Part shown: positions 26,053 through 35,577 of the stretch, one piece after another
How the letters are laid out: every line of letters starts with the position of its first letter
Numbering within the stretch: the first letter of the stretch is position 1
Assembly: GCA_023411555.1 (NCBI GenBank)
Contig: JAEYOQ010000049.1
Span: 1-64,000 of the forward strand
Reading direction: 5' to 3'
Source: Bacillota bacterium
GTDB taxonomy: Bacteria; Bacillota; Clostridia; Lachnospirales; Lachnospiraceae
Length of the DNA stretch: 64,000 nucleotides
Position numbers and translations under genes: made by a program
The notes under the pieces: model-generated
Databases searched by the model: none
Told to the model about the DNA's origin: nothing
The model's input: the letters and a program-made list of their open reading frames with translations, nothing else

Positions 26053-26186
26053 TGTGAGTTCGGCTAGATAGCATGGTATATTAGTGTTTTACGCTGTTTT
26101 ATATAGATTTAAGGCTGTGTAAACTGAAATACTTAATCAGAAAGTTTAAGCTATTATTGCATATATGAAAGAAATATGCACAATAT

Positions 26187-26207
26187 TTACGCAAAAAAAT
26201 TGCGTTG
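26187..26207. promoter_or_regulatory. LacI-type operator 3 (overlaps the regulator's own promoter)
   Basis: Half-sites TTACGCAAAA and AATTGCGTTG around a central A. It overlaps the -35 box of the lacI-type gene, implying autoregulation. Confidence 0.65.
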
Positions 26208-26233
26208 ACGAAATGTTGCATTTATAGTAAGAT
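26205..26233 (+). promoter_or_regulatory. Promoter of the LacI-type regulator gene
   Basis: TTGACG (26205-26210), 17 bases, TAAGAT (26228-26233), followed 49 bases later by the start codon. Confidence 0.7.
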
Positions 26234-26281
26234 AAGATAGCTTAAGAATAATAACAAGGTCAGATGGAGGATGATAGCATT

Positions 26282-27295
26282 ATGAAGAAAATTACAATTC
26301 ACGATGTCGCTAAAGAGGCAGGTGTCTCCAGCGCAACTGTTTCCCGAGCAATCTGCGGGAGTAAAGAAATCGGCGAGAAAACGCGGGAAAAGGTTCTTCG
26401 CATCTGTCGTGACCTCGGATATTCTTCAAATTATCAATCACCTGTAACACGAAGCACACAAACCGGTGTGGTAGGACTGATTCTTCCTTCCGTCAACGAT
26501 CCGAGCTTAGGTGCTTTGGCCGTTGCTCTGGAGCAACAGCTTCGCACACTGAGCTACAGTCTGGTAATCGGGAATTCCTTTGGGGATCCGGAACAGGAAA
26601 AGGTTTTGTTTGATCGTATGGTAGCACAGCATGTAGAAGGAATCTTCCTTGTTCCCGGTAGTGCAAAGACGCGAGATATTCTTGCACCTGAATTGGAGAA
26701 GGTTCAGACAGTCTTTCTTAATGAAAATCTGATGGAACTGCCTGAAAGCTATGTAACAACGGATTTTCGTCGCGGTGCAACCCTTGGTGTGGAGTACCTA
26801 CGTTCTTTGGGATATGGTGAAATCTTACTGTTAGGGAGCAATCGGGAGAATACATCCCATAGGCTTTTAACGGAAGGCTTCACTACCGCTTGCAAGAAGA
26901 ATGGGATTAAAGCAGATTACCTCGACAATCCGAGTCAAGAGGAGTCCATTGAGGCAGGCTATCATCTTGCAAGACGCCTGTTCCGACAGTCCATAAAATG
27001 TACAGCGATTTTTGCAGCTTCGGACTTACTGGCAATCGGTGTTATGCAAGCAGCAAAGGATGCTGGGATTAGAGTTCCGGAAGATATCTCCTTGCTTGGC
27101 TTTGGTGATTATGCCTTTTCCTCCTTACCACAGGTTATGCTGACGACATTAGCACTTCCTCAGCAATCGATTGTTACATCTGCTGTAGATGTGATGATGG
27201 AAATGTTGCAAGCTGAGGCCGACGGCTATTCTCACCGAATTTATGCCCCTCGTTTGGTAGAACGATGCACTTGTACAACAATGGTTCAGAGATAG
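26282..27295 (+). CDS. LacI-family transcriptional regulator
   Basis: A 337-residue regulator with an N-terminal LacI helix-turn-helix and hinge (ITIHDVAKEAGVSSATVSRA) and a periplasmic-binding-type effector domain. Its C-terminal half has the family segments AIFAASDLLAIGVMQAAKDAG and EDISLLGFGDYAFS. The ATG at 26282 is chosen because GGAGG precedes it by about ten bases and the HTH must start right there. It is divergent from the iolG-like operon, and three matching dyads in the gap, one over its own promoter, make it the evident regulator of both units. The inducer is probably a sugar or polyol. Confidence 0.93.
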   Translation: MKKITIHDVAKEAGVSSATVSRAICGSKEIGEKTREKVLRICRDLGYSSNYQSPVTRSTQTGVVGLILPSVNDPSLGALAVALEQQLRTLSYSLVIGNSFGDPEQEKVLFDRMVAQHVEGIFLVPGSAKTRDILAPELEKVQTVFLNENLMELPESYVTTDFRRGATLGVEYLRSLGYGEILLLGSNRENTSHRLLTEGFTTACKKNGIKADYLDNPSQEESIEAGYHLARRLFRQSIKCTAIFAASDLLAIGVMQAAKDAGIRVPEDISLLGFGDYAFSSLPQVMLTTLALPQQSIVTSAVDVMMEMLQAEADGYSHRIYAPRLVERCTCTTMVQR

Positions 27296-27466
27296 CCAGC
27301 ATACTGATATGATAGTTTGAAGCTCGTAATGTCTTACTTTGTAGATAATATGGTATATTATTGCTTTTTTACTGTAAATATTTCTACATTTGTGTTAGAA
27401 TATGTCTAAATGAATCCTCGATACAGGAAACAGGAGGCGACTAACGAATGAAAGAGGAGATCGAGT

Positions 27467-28855
27467 ATGTATAAAATGGTAATGGTTGATGATGAACCTT
27501 GGGCGCTGAAAGGAATCCGTGATATCATAGATTGGAAAAACTATGGCTTTACTGACATACGAACCTTTACCAACCCAATTGAAGCTCTTGAGGCGATACA
27601 ACAAGAATGTCCCGATGTGGTCTGTACGGATGTACGGATGTCGGGGTTATCCGGATTGGAGCTCATGGAGCGCTACCAAAAGGTAGGCGAGGGGCCATTG
27701 TTCGTCGTCATATCTGCTTATGCGGAATTCGAATATGCCAAGAGGGCAATGGACAGCGGCGCATTTTCCTATATTTTAAAACCATTGGAAGAAGATAAGG
27801 TTACGAATTTGGCAGAGAAGCTCCAAAGCACTTTACTTCAGAAGCAAATCGAACGATCTGCTAAAAGTATTAATAAGTTGGTTATCCAAGCATTGACATC
27901 CGAACGATCAGTGCAAATCGATTCCAGTACTGAACAAAGTGGTATTTTTTCCAATCCCTATCGGATCTGCATTACGGATTCCGTTACGACAACGGTAAAT
28001 GTACCATGGTTTCGAATTTATGATGACTTGGCAATGGCCGTTTTACCCGAGAATAATGAAACCCAGATTCCTTCCCTATGCGGCTATAGCCAGTTGGCAC
28101 AAAGTGGAGAAGAGGTTGGCCAGCGGATACGGGAAGCACTGATTAGTTACTATACGTTACGATATTATGGCGAAAAAGCGGGAAGTATGGTTTACCATAC
28201 GAGCAGCAATCGCACATTGAAGGAAGGGGAGGAAATTATTCGTGCAGTATATGCGGGTGATATTCTCCATGCACGTGCCTTGCTGGATGACTTACGGTCA
28301 CAGGCAAAAAGCCAACGACTCATGATCGATGAGATGACCTTTTTCTATAATAGCGTACTGCAGGGAATATTCAGTCGGTATCCGAAGAAAGGGATACAGG
28401 ATACCTTACATGCCTTTAGTAGTTGTTTTCAGATGTACAGCAGCATGCAAACGGAGGAAATGCTGTTTAAAAGTCTTTGCGTTATGATTAATGACAGCAT
28501 AGAAATGTCTGTTGTAGTGGAGACCCCTGACACACTCGTACGTGTGGTTCAATATGTGGACACCCATTACACAGAGATGATTAATTTGGAGCTACTCTCC
28601 GAACAATTCAATGTAAGTCTATCTCATCTATGCCGCCAGTTTAAACGTATCGCGGGTGCATCCTTTACGGAATATATCACAAAAAAACGTATCATGCAGG
28701 CTTGTGAACTGCTGCGATACACACAAATGCCTGTCTCGAACGTCGGTATACAGGTTGGCTATCCGGATTATTTCCATTTTAACAAGGTGTTCAAAAAGGT
28801 CGTTGGTGTTTCACCCTCGGCTTATCGGAAGGAGGGAGGCGACAATGCGCGTTAA
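27467..28855 (+). CDS. YesN-type response regulator with AraC DNA-binding domain
   Basis: A 462-residue regulator. The receiver domain (residues 1-120) has the acidic pair DDE at 8-10, the phosphorylated aspartate in VVCTDVRMSG near 53 and the lysine in YILKPLEE near 104. A roughly 230-residue middle part carries no known motif, and the C-terminal 100 residues form two AraC helix-turn-helix units (LLSEQFNVSLSHLCRQFKRI and GIQVGYPDYFHFNKVFKK). GAGGAG seven bases upstream sets the start. It overlaps the kinase gene by 11 bases. Such pairs control neighbouring carbohydrate ABC transporters, here the one starting at 32130. A short ATG frame of eight codons overlaps the start region. Confidence 0.93.
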   Translation: MYKMVMVDDEPWALKGIRDIIDWKNYGFTDIRTFTNPIEALEAIQQECPDVVCTDVRMSGLSGLELMERYQKVGEGPLFVVISAYAEFEYAKRAMDSGAFSYILKPLEEDKVTNLAEKLQSTLLQKQIERSAKSINKLVIQALTSERSVQIDSSTEQSGIFSNPYRICITDSVTTTVNVPWFRIYDDLAMAVLPENNETQIPSLCGYSQLAQSGEEVGQRIREALISYYTLRYYGEKAGSMVYHTSSNRTLKEGEEIIRAVYAGDILHARALLDDLRSQAKSQRLMIDEMTFFYNSVLQGIFSRYPKKGIQDTLHAFSSCFQMYSSMQTEEMLFKSLCVMINDSIEMSVVVETPDTLVRVVQYVDTHYTEMINLELLSEQFNVSLSHLCRQFKRIAGASFTEYITKKRIMQACELLRYTQMPVSNVGIQVGYPDYFHFNKVFKKVVGVSPSAYRKEGGDNAR

Positions 28856-30659
28856 TAAAACCTACTCCGTTACACGCCTAATAACAATCTTCTTAAGTCT
28901 GCTTTTCTTAGCAACTGTATTGCTATCCGTTTTCTTTTTTATTTCATTTACCAGTATCACTTATAATAACAATCTGGACTATTTTAAGACGAGTACGGAA
29001 AAGAGTGCCGTTAACCTGTCCAATGAGTTGATACAGGCTAAGCAGCAGCTGATTTGGATTGCCAGGGATGTCGGAAACGAAGCCTTTTGGATTACCGAAG
29101 ACCCTTATGAACAAATGCTGTACAAGAAGAATATGAATTCCTCTTTGTACGGCATTTTACATAATACTGACATTGTGGATGGAGCAATCATCATTCAGAC
29201 CAGCAACGATGTAATCATTGAGTGCCATACGATGGAGGAGGAAGCCTTTCTGAAATTTTTGGAGTCCTACAATAGTCACAAATCGATCCAGCCCACTTCA
29301 CCAAGCTTATTCAGTGTCAATCAGAATGGCGATCCATCCCATTTGGTAATGCGTCAACCGATTACAGGTTTTTACAGGAGCAATTTATATTCTCAGACTG
29401 TTGCAAATGCTTATCTTACCATTCCACTTGTTGAGCTTTTAGATGAGCCAAAGGATGGAAGTATGCAATGCCTTTGCGTTGCTTCCGGCGATTTCCTAAA
29501 TGTATATTATGTGAATGGAACTGAGGGGGATACTCTTCCTGTGAGATTTTCGTTATCGGATATACGAAAAAATGCTTACGTCAGTATAGACGGTGTTGAA
29601 CACATAGCAATCTTAGAAACACTGAATTATGGTGATATGTATCTTTTGTGCTTGTTGCCACGCTATCTGCTGATAAAACAGATGAAAAATCTTATGCTAC
29701 GAGTCATATTATTGGTGCTTCTGGTATTTGCAATGACAATCGTCGGAATCTTGTCAATTAGAAGACTGATTAATCGTCCGGTCCGTGACGTTGTCAACGA
29801 AATGCAGCGGATAATACAAGGAGATTATGCTTATCGACTTCGATATGGAAATGCCAAGGAAATGAAGGTGATTTCTGATGGTGTTAACGATGTACTTGAC
29901 GAACTGGAAGAGAGGACTGTCCAGATGACTGAGACACAGAAGAATTTATACGAGCTGCGTTTTCTACATCGAGAAAGTCAGATTTTAGCTCTGCAATCGC
30001 AAATCAATCCACATTTCTTGTATAACACCCTGGAATGCGTTCGCAGTATCGCCCAGAGCTACAGGGTCCCTGAGATTTCAAAGATCTTGTCTGCCATGAT
30101 TCGTATCTACCGTTACAGTGCATCAAATAATAATATGGGAACGATTGAAAGCGAATTCCAATGTGGCGAAAATTATGCAGAAATCATGCAGGTGCGCTTT
30201 GGTGATCGTTATTATTTTCGTTTCGAAATTGACGATTCCGTGATAGTCTCAACTCCATTGCCAAGAATGGTTTTGCAGCCTTTGCTGGAAAATGCCGTGA
30301 ACCATGGTTATGCGGATCGGATTGAAAAGAGTGAAATCTCGGTACGATGCTTCTGTAAGGAAGACACAGTAATTCTGTGTGTACGGGATGAGGGGCAAGG
30401 TATTTCTGTGGACTGGCTTGCGGAATTGCGAAAACGACTTGATGAAGATAAGAATACCGAAAAGAAGGAAGGGCGAATCGGACTGTATAATGTGCATCAG
30501 CGATTAAAGAGAGAGTTCGGAGAGTCTTACGGACTGACCATTGAGAGTACAGAAGGAAAATATACCGAAGTGGCTGTCCGTATACCGGCCGTATCTGCCA
30601 TGGTGAATGAATCTTATTTTGACACAAAGAAGGAGGAAGCAAATGAAACGGTTTTGTAG
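28845..30659 (+). CDS. YesM-type sensor histidine kinase
   Basis: A 604-residue membrane kinase. Two membrane helices (about 13-36 and 285-305) enclose a roughly 250-residue outer sensor region, followed by a HAMP domain (RRLINRPVRDVV near 308), the His_kinase box QINPHFLYNTLE with the phosphorylated histidine near residue 388, and an ATPase domain with LQPLLENAVNHG near 480 and DEGQGI near 520. The ATG at 28845 is chosen because AGGGAGGC lies just before it and the response-regulator stop codon overlaps; longer starts are inside that gene. It pairs with the upstream regulator and the lipoprotein downstream. Confidence 0.93.
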   Translation: MRVNKTYSVTRLITIFLSLLFLATVLLSVFFFISFTSITYNNNLDYFKTSTEKSAVNLSNELIQAKQQLIWIARDVGNEAFWITEDPYEQMLYKKNMNSSLYGILHNTDIVDGAIIIQTSNDVIIECHTMEEEAFLKFLESYNSHKSIQPTSPSLFSVNQNGDPSHLVMRQPITGFYRSNLYSQTVANAYLTIPLVELLDEPKDGSMQCLCVASGDFLNVYYVNGTEGDTLPVRFSLSDIRKNAYVSIDGVEHIAILETLNYGDMYLLCLLPRYLLIKQMKNLMLRVILLVLLVFAMTIVGILSIRRLINRPVRDVVNEMQRIIQGDYAYRLRYGNAKEMKVISDGVNDVLDELEERTVQMTETQKNLYELRFLHRESQILALQSQINPHFLYNTLECVRSIAQSYRVPEISKILSAMIRIYRYSASNNNMGTIESEFQCGENYAEIMQVRFGDRYYFRFEIDDSVIVSTPLPRMVLQPLLENAVNHGYADRIEKSEISVRCFCKEDTVILCVRDEGQGISVDWLAELRKRLDEDKNTEKKEGRIGLYNVHQRLKREFGESYGLTIESTEGKYTEVAVRIPAVSAMVNESYFDTKKEEANETVL

Positions 30660-32001
30660 TTTATTGATTATTTTGCTCCTATTCTTTAACACTGCTGCTT
30701 GTATACCTTCTGGACAGACCGAGAACCCAATAGAGGAAGAGTCGTTACCGGTGCTGAATGTGTACATTACAGAAAATGTAAAACGATATACTGCAGTCCG
30801 TGCTTTACAGGATGAGAGCGTTCGTAGCAGGCTCGAAGACCTATTACAGGTTAACATTAAGCTAATCGATTTTTTTCTGGTGGATGGTGAAGATAATGTT
30901 TCGGAGATTACTTTTCAGGGTGTTATGCTCACCGATGATCCTAAATGGATACTTCCATTAGTAGAGCGTTCCCAGCTGATGGATCTAGGAAGGAACCTTT
31001 CGGAAACGCTTAACAAGCTTGGACAATATCGTGGAAAACAATACGGTTATATTTTTGCAGATTCTTATACTGGACGAATACACCCGGTCCTTGTAGTCGT
31101 TCCGGAAGCACTGAGAAAGTTAGATTTGGTGAATATTCCTTTCACTGCGGATTCCATGTCGGACGCATTGGAGAAGCTTTCAGAATTCTATAAGGTACCG
31201 CTTGTTGTATACGGTTCACCGGCACAAGAGGGCTTTTCAGTGCTGTTGGAATTGTTTGAGATTTCTCCGACGGGCGGACGTGAATTTTATGTGGAAGACG
31301 GACAGGTGAAGTTCGATAAGATATCTGATAAAGCGGAGGACTATCTAATCTATGTGAATCAGATGTATCAAAATGGATATATTCCAAGTGACTGCCTAAT
31401 TCTCTCTAAATACAGCGGAATAGAAATGTTGACCTATGGTAAAAGCGCCATGGCAGTCTTTCCTAACATGGATATTGCTCAGGAGGCAATTCGAAGTGCT
31501 GAGAAAATGGGCCGTAAGGTGGCCTTGGCAGAGTTACCTGTAGACGCTTCGTGTACAGAGACGAATGTATACGCTTACTTGACCGGCTTGATTTCTGCGG
31601 ACTACGAAAACCCAGAGCTTGCTAAGCGCTTTTTGGTAGAATTGCAAAGGGTATCGAAGGAGTTGCAGGAGGAATTCCAGATAGAAGAGAAGCTTACACT
31701 TTCAGAGGAGCTGTATCCGCTCTTTTCTGATACGGGTTCCTATCGTCGAAATGCATTCGACCCGGTGGAGGTTTGTCTACCGGATATTCGCCGTTTGTAT
31801 GAAAAACACATACTTGATACAGATTACGTGGATTCGTATTTTTCACGCTTAGCAACAGGAGTCTTACCCTTAAGTCATATTACAGAGATGCGAGAGCAGT
31901 GGCTAATGGCTCATGGCGAGGAGTATTCTCATTCCACCAGTGGGCGTGATCTAATGAAGTTATTCAATAGTTGGTATTTTGCACAAACAGATGCTAAATA
32001 A
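30643..32001 (+). CDS. Lipoprotein related to sugar-binding proteins, third member of the YesN/YesM operon
   Basis: A 452-residue secreted protein. The signal peptide MKRFCSLLIILLLFF ends in a lipobox NTAAC, so it is anchored to the outer face of the membrane. The body has the size and general pattern of extracytoplasmic solute-binding proteins (family 1, two lobes), but similarity is weak. Its gene starts inside the end of the kinase gene, with AAGGAGG before the ATG, so the three are one operon. A solute-binding-like lipoprotein made with a histidine kinase suggests it presents ligand to the kinase, but it could be a diverged transporter subunit. Confidence 0.75.
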   Translation: MKRFCSLLIILLLFFNTAACIPSGQTENPIEEESLPVLNVYITENVKRYTAVRALQDESVRSRLEDLLQVNIKLIDFFLVDGEDNVSEITFQGVMLTDDPKWILPLVERSQLMDLGRNLSETLNKLGQYRGKQYGYIFADSYTGRIHPVLVVVPEALRKLDLVNIPFTADSMSDALEKLSEFYKVPLVVYGSPAQEGFSVLLELFEISPTGGREFYVEDGQVKFDKISDKAEDYLIYVNQMYQNGYIPSDCLILSKYSGIEMLTYGKSAMAVFPNMDIAQEAIRSAEKMGRKVALAELPVDASCTETNVYAYLTGLISADYENPELAKRFLVELQRVSKELQEEFQIEEKLTLSEELYPLFSDTGSYRRNAFDPVEVCLPDIRRLYEKHILDTDYVDSYFSRLATGVLPLSHITEMREQWLMAHGEEYSHSTSGRDLMKLFNSWYFAQTDAK

Positions 32002-32129
32002 TATAATTAATAGAGCAAAATTAGACAAAATAATCAGCAAATACATACATATGATTATACCTTTGGAATGCTTATAATAATAACACAGTATATTAATGCT
32101 GAAATAAAAATACATAGGAGGAGGCCTAT

Positions 32130-33578
32130 ATGATGAATAGGTTCCGTATTTTGGTGCTATTGGTTCTTTGCACCGCAATTCTTTTTACTACTGGTTGCAC
32201 GAAGACAACCAATACAAGTACAAGCTCTACTGAAACAAATGGGAAGAAGACAGATACGACAGATGTTGTAGCGACAGATGTTGGGGGCAAGCACTACACA
32301 TTCCGTATCGGTTGTAGCAACGAGGCATGGCGTGCTGAGAACCTCATTGCAGCAGCTAAGATGTTGAACGAGCAGCTTGCTAGTGAGGGAAGCAAGGATA
32401 CCGTCTCCGTAGAATATGAGGTGGTTGATGATTTCGCTAACACCTTTAATCTATGGATAAAGGAAGATAACCTTCCTGAGTTCGTGGCTCGTACATCAGG
32501 TGATGTAGCTAAATTCAGTAAAACCGGTGTAATAGTAGATTGCTCGTACGTAGTTAATGATGAGGTTTATTCCTCTAAGGTTCCGAAGAATCTACGTGAT
32601 ATGGGATATTTCAATGGCTCCTATTACGGCGTTATTCTCGACACAGAGGTGCGTTTTGTTATCGTCTATAAGCCGGCATTACAGCAGCTGGGTTGGAGCG
32701 AGGAGCAGATTGAGGCTTGGAAGAATGATGCCCGTGCCGGTAAGATCACGATTAAGGATCTTCAGGATTTGGCAAAGCAGGTTGTTGACGCAGGAATTTG
32801 CGAGTACGGTATTACTCATCGCCCGAACCATGGTGTTGACTGGGAAAATACGTTTGTTACCTGGAACAAGGGAAAGGTTCCTATGAACGATCAGGGTCAG
32901 GTTGTAATCAACCGTCAGAATATTATCGATTTCTTATCCTACTGGCGTGAAAATGTTCAAATGGGTATCACACCATACAATCATCTGACTGACTTTAATT
33001 GGGATATATTAGAAGGAGATATTTGGCCGAACGGTAAAGCCTTCTGCTGGTATGGTCAGATTGCTACTAAGGCAGACATGATGTCTGCAGGTGGCGTAAC
33101 AAGTGAATATGTCGATGAAAATTACTTTACGATTCCTAATCCTGTTACCACCTTGGGTGAGACACCGGTAGGTGGCTCCAATCCGTACTACTATGCTTTA
33201 ACTACAGCATCCCAGAAGGATGAGAAGACGAAGGAATACTGTAGACGTATCCTGGACAATGTTCTTGATCCGGAGCTTCAGCTCAATACTTCCGTTAGAC
33301 ATACACATCTTGCAATCACACAGGAGACAATCGAAATGCCTGAGTATCAGAATGATGCTTGGATGCTTGATGCTGAATACATGACACCACTTATGTTCAA
33401 GAATCCGCCGAATGAATATCTGATGATGTTTACAGATAGCCAGGAGTTCTTTGATGCTATCCAGAGAGCAGAGGTTGAGGCAAATGATCCTAATGCAGCA
33501 TCAATTGAAGAGATTACAGATGAGCTCATCAAGAAGATCACCTTTAATATTGGTGAAGGTAACTACGTTCTTGAATAA
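32130..33578 (+). CDS. Carbohydrate ABC transporter, extracytoplasmic solute-binding lipoprotein
   Basis: A 482-residue family 1 solute-binding protein. The signal peptide ends at the lipobox TTGC (cysteine near residue 22), then comes a Ser/Thr/Asn-rich linker (about 23-45) and the two-lobe binding domain. Large sugar-binding proteins of this type bind oligosaccharides. A GGAGGAGG ribosome site precedes two adjacent ATG codons, either of which can be the start. The two permeases and the ATPase follow in order, separated from this gene by a hairpin that probably lets it be made in excess. Given the beta-glucuronidase in the same block, a glucuronic-acid-containing oligosaccharide is the likely ligand. 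Confidence 0.92.
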   Translation: MMNRFRILVLLVLCTAILFTTGCTKTTNTSTSSTETNGKKTDTTDVVATDVGGKHYTFRIGCSNEAWRAENLIAAAKMLNEQLASEGSKDTVSVEYEVVDDFANTFNLWIKEDNLPEFVARTSGDVAKFSKTGVIVDCSYVVNDEVYSSKVPKNLRDMGYFNGSYYGVILDTEVRFVIVYKPALQQLGWSEEQIEAWKNDARAGKITIKDLQDLAKQVVDAGICEYGITHRPNHGVDWENTFVTWNKGKVPMNDQGQVVINRQNIIDFLSYWRENVQMGITPYNHLTDFNWDILEGDIWPNGKAFCWYGQIATKADMMSAGGVTSEYVDENYFTIPNPVTTLGETPVGGSNPYYYALTTASQKDEKTKEYCRRILDNVLDPELQLNTSVRHTHLAITQETIEMPEYQNDAWMLDAEYMTPLMFKNPPNEYLMMFTDSQEFFDAIQRAEVEANDPNAASIEEITDELIKKITFNIGEGNYVLE

Positions 33579-33627
33579 TAATTTAAATCAATTAATTTAA
33601 TTAATTTCATTAAACTGCATGATTATT

Positions 33628-33660
33628 GTACGCTCGTGGTGTAATCCACTGCGGGCGTAC
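33628..33660 (+). terminator. Intercistronic hairpin after the solute-binding protein gene
   Basis: GTACGCTCGTGG (33628-33639) and CCACTGCGGGCGTAC (33646-33660) pair with a small internal mismatch, followed by CCCCCC and not T. It is probably an attenuator or mRNA 3'-end stabiliser, which explains excess of binding protein over permeases. The remainder of the 160-base gap shows nothing else. Confidence 0.5.
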
Positions 33661-33739
33661 CCCCCTATTTAAGATGATAAAAAGTTCGCTAAGCGTGCTT
33701 TCTATTGCATAAACACTTAAAGTAATGAAGGAGGCCACT

Positions 33740-34693
33740 ATGGAAAAATCCATGAAAGACGCCCAAACCCTTAGGGCGGATAAGATGGCCATCAGAAGAA
33801 AACAGATATTTCCGTTTATGATGATGTCCCCATTCCTCATTCTGACCTTGATATTCGTTTGCATTCCGATCATTTTGATGATCGTCATGTCATTTACTGA
33901 TATGGGCGTCTCGCTAGAATGGAACTTTATAGGATTGACTAACTATAAAAAAATCTTTGGATATCCGGGTTTAGATAAGATTATTCTCCGAACACTGTCG
34001 TTCGTCGGTATCAATACGATATGTTCGGTTCTCGGCTCGATTTTCGTCGTTATTATTACGACATATTATCTGGATATCGTCTATCGCAGAGAAAACTTAG
34101 GCCTGCTATTCCGCATCATTTGGTTAATTCCCAACCTTACACCTACCATTGTGTTCATCTTCATCTGGCGCTTTGTGTTCGGTCCGGCGGAGTATGGTCT
34201 TATCAATATGATATTTGAAGCAGTGAATTTACCAACTATAAACTGGTTTACGAAATACTCTATGCAAATACTGATGTTTTCCTGCTGTTTGAGTTCAGCT
34301 TCGGGATCAATCATCCTGTTCAGCTCAGCGGTTCGACAAATACCGAACAATATTATTCAGTCCGCTAAGGTGGATGGTGCATCGAGCTTATATATCTGTC
34401 GTCGTATCGTTCTACCGTATTTAAGCTGGCCGATTATGCAGAAAACCCTTTGGAGCGTATTAGGAAACTTCACATTGTATGAGTCAATTCGTTTGTTGAC
34501 GAACGGCGGTCCGATGGGTACCACGACCACATACTCGTATTACATCTTTCAAAATGCATATACCTATTACACCTATGGCTATGGCGCAGCACTATCCGTA
34601 TTCCTTGTGGCCATGTCTGTTACGATCGGTCTGATTATGCTCCGCGTGTTCAAGGTAGATAAGCAGATGCGCATACCGCGCATGGATATATAA
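33740..34693 (+). CDS. ABC transporter permease, MalF/UgpA type
   Basis: A 317-residue membrane protein with six hydrophobic segments and the permease-ATPase contact loop SAKVDGASSLYICRRIVLPYL near residue 215 (the EAA motif, here with alanine-glycine kept). N-terminal 30 residues are cytoplasmic and basic. The ATG at 33740 follows AAGGAGG; an upstream ATG at 33725 lies on the ribosome site itself. It is the first of two permeases fed by the lipoprotein upstream. Confidence 0.93.
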   Translation: MEKSMKDAQTLRADKMAIRRKQIFPFMMMSPFLILTLIFVCIPIILMIVMSFTDMGVSLEWNFIGLTNYKKIFGYPGLDKIILRTLSFVGINTICSVLGSIFVVIITTYYLDIVYRRENLGLLFRIIWLIPNLTPTIVFIFIWRFVFGPAEYGLINMIFEAVNLPTINWFTKYSMQILMFSCCLSSASGSIILFSSAVRQIPNNIIQSAKVDGASSLYICRRIVLPYLSWPIMQKTLWSVLGNFTLYESIRLLTNGGPMGTTTTYSYYIFQNAYTYYTYGYGAALSVFLVAMSVTIGLIMLRVFKVDKQMRIPRMDI

Positions 34694-34707
34694 AGGAGAC
34701 GAATGGT

Positions 34708-35577
34708 ATGGAAAAGGTTAAAAATCAAAAAATACAGACACTTCGCCTCGACGATCGACCTCGTGGTGTATGGAAATATATAATTGTAATACTGTTGCTA
34801 TCCAGCATTATTTTGATCCCTTACGGCTGGATGGTAATAAAAGCGTTTCAGGATCCGAATGGGAATCTGACCCTGTCGAATTGGGCATTCTTAATACAGG
34901 AAACACAAATAAAAAATGGTGTTATGTTGCCCCCCGCAATCTGGCCACTGCTCCGTAGCTTAGGATTTGCAGTGATGATGGCAATCGGTGTCGTAGTAGT
35001 TACGGTTCCCGCTGCCTATGCACTTTCCCGTACGGATTTCAAGGGAAGAAAACTGATGGCGAGATTATTGATTGTCCTTGATGCGTTTCCTCAGGTAGCC
35101 CTGTTGATGAGCTTTATCTTACTTCTTTCTGAGTTAAACCTCGTTAACAAGCTGATTGGTGTTGCTTTTCTAAAAGTCGCCATGTATCTGCCAGGTGCCG
35201 TTTGGCTGATGAAGGGCTTTTTCGATAATATCTCTTGGGATATTGAATGGGCATCCATTGTTGATGGTGCATCACGCTTTAAGACCTTCCTTCGCATCAT
35301 CGTACCAGCTGCAAAGCCCGGTATCGCCGTTATCTTAATCAACTCGTTTTTAAGTGGTTGGGGTGAATATATCCTAATTAACTTGTTCATGCGCGGCAAT
35401 GATTCGACGATGTCAAGCTTTGTCGGTGCAATGATTGATGCCGAGGATGGAAGGTATTTAGTATCTGCCGGCGTATTAGCAGCTGCATGCTTCTGTTACA
35501 TCATACCGGTTATAATTGCATTTGCAGTCTCACAAAAAACACTCTTAGAAGTTAAGCAGGGAGGTTCCAAACAATGA
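34708..35577 (+). CDS. ABC transporter permease, MalG/UgpE type
   Basis: A 289-residue membrane protein with six hydrophobic segments. The EAA loop is WASIVDGASRFKTFLRIIVP near residue 195, and the conserved NSFLSGWGEYI segment follows. It starts 14 bases after the first permease, and its stop overlaps the ATPase start by four bases (ATGA). It forms the second half of the heterodimeric channel. Confidence 0.93.
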   Translation: MEKVKNQKIQTLRLDDRPRGVWKYIIVILLLSSIILIPYGWMVIKAFQDPNGNLTLSNWAFLIQETQIKNGVMLPPAIWPLLRSLGFAVMMAIGVVVVTVPAAYALSRTDFKGRKLMARLLIVLDAFPQVALLMSFILLLSELNLVNKLIGVAFLKVAMYLPGAVWLMKGFFDNISWDIEWASIVDGASRFKTFLRIIVPAAKPGIAVILINSFLSGWGEYILINLFMRGNDSTMSSFVGAMIDAEDGRYLVSAGVLAAACFCYIIPVIIAFAVSQKTLLEVKQGGSKQ

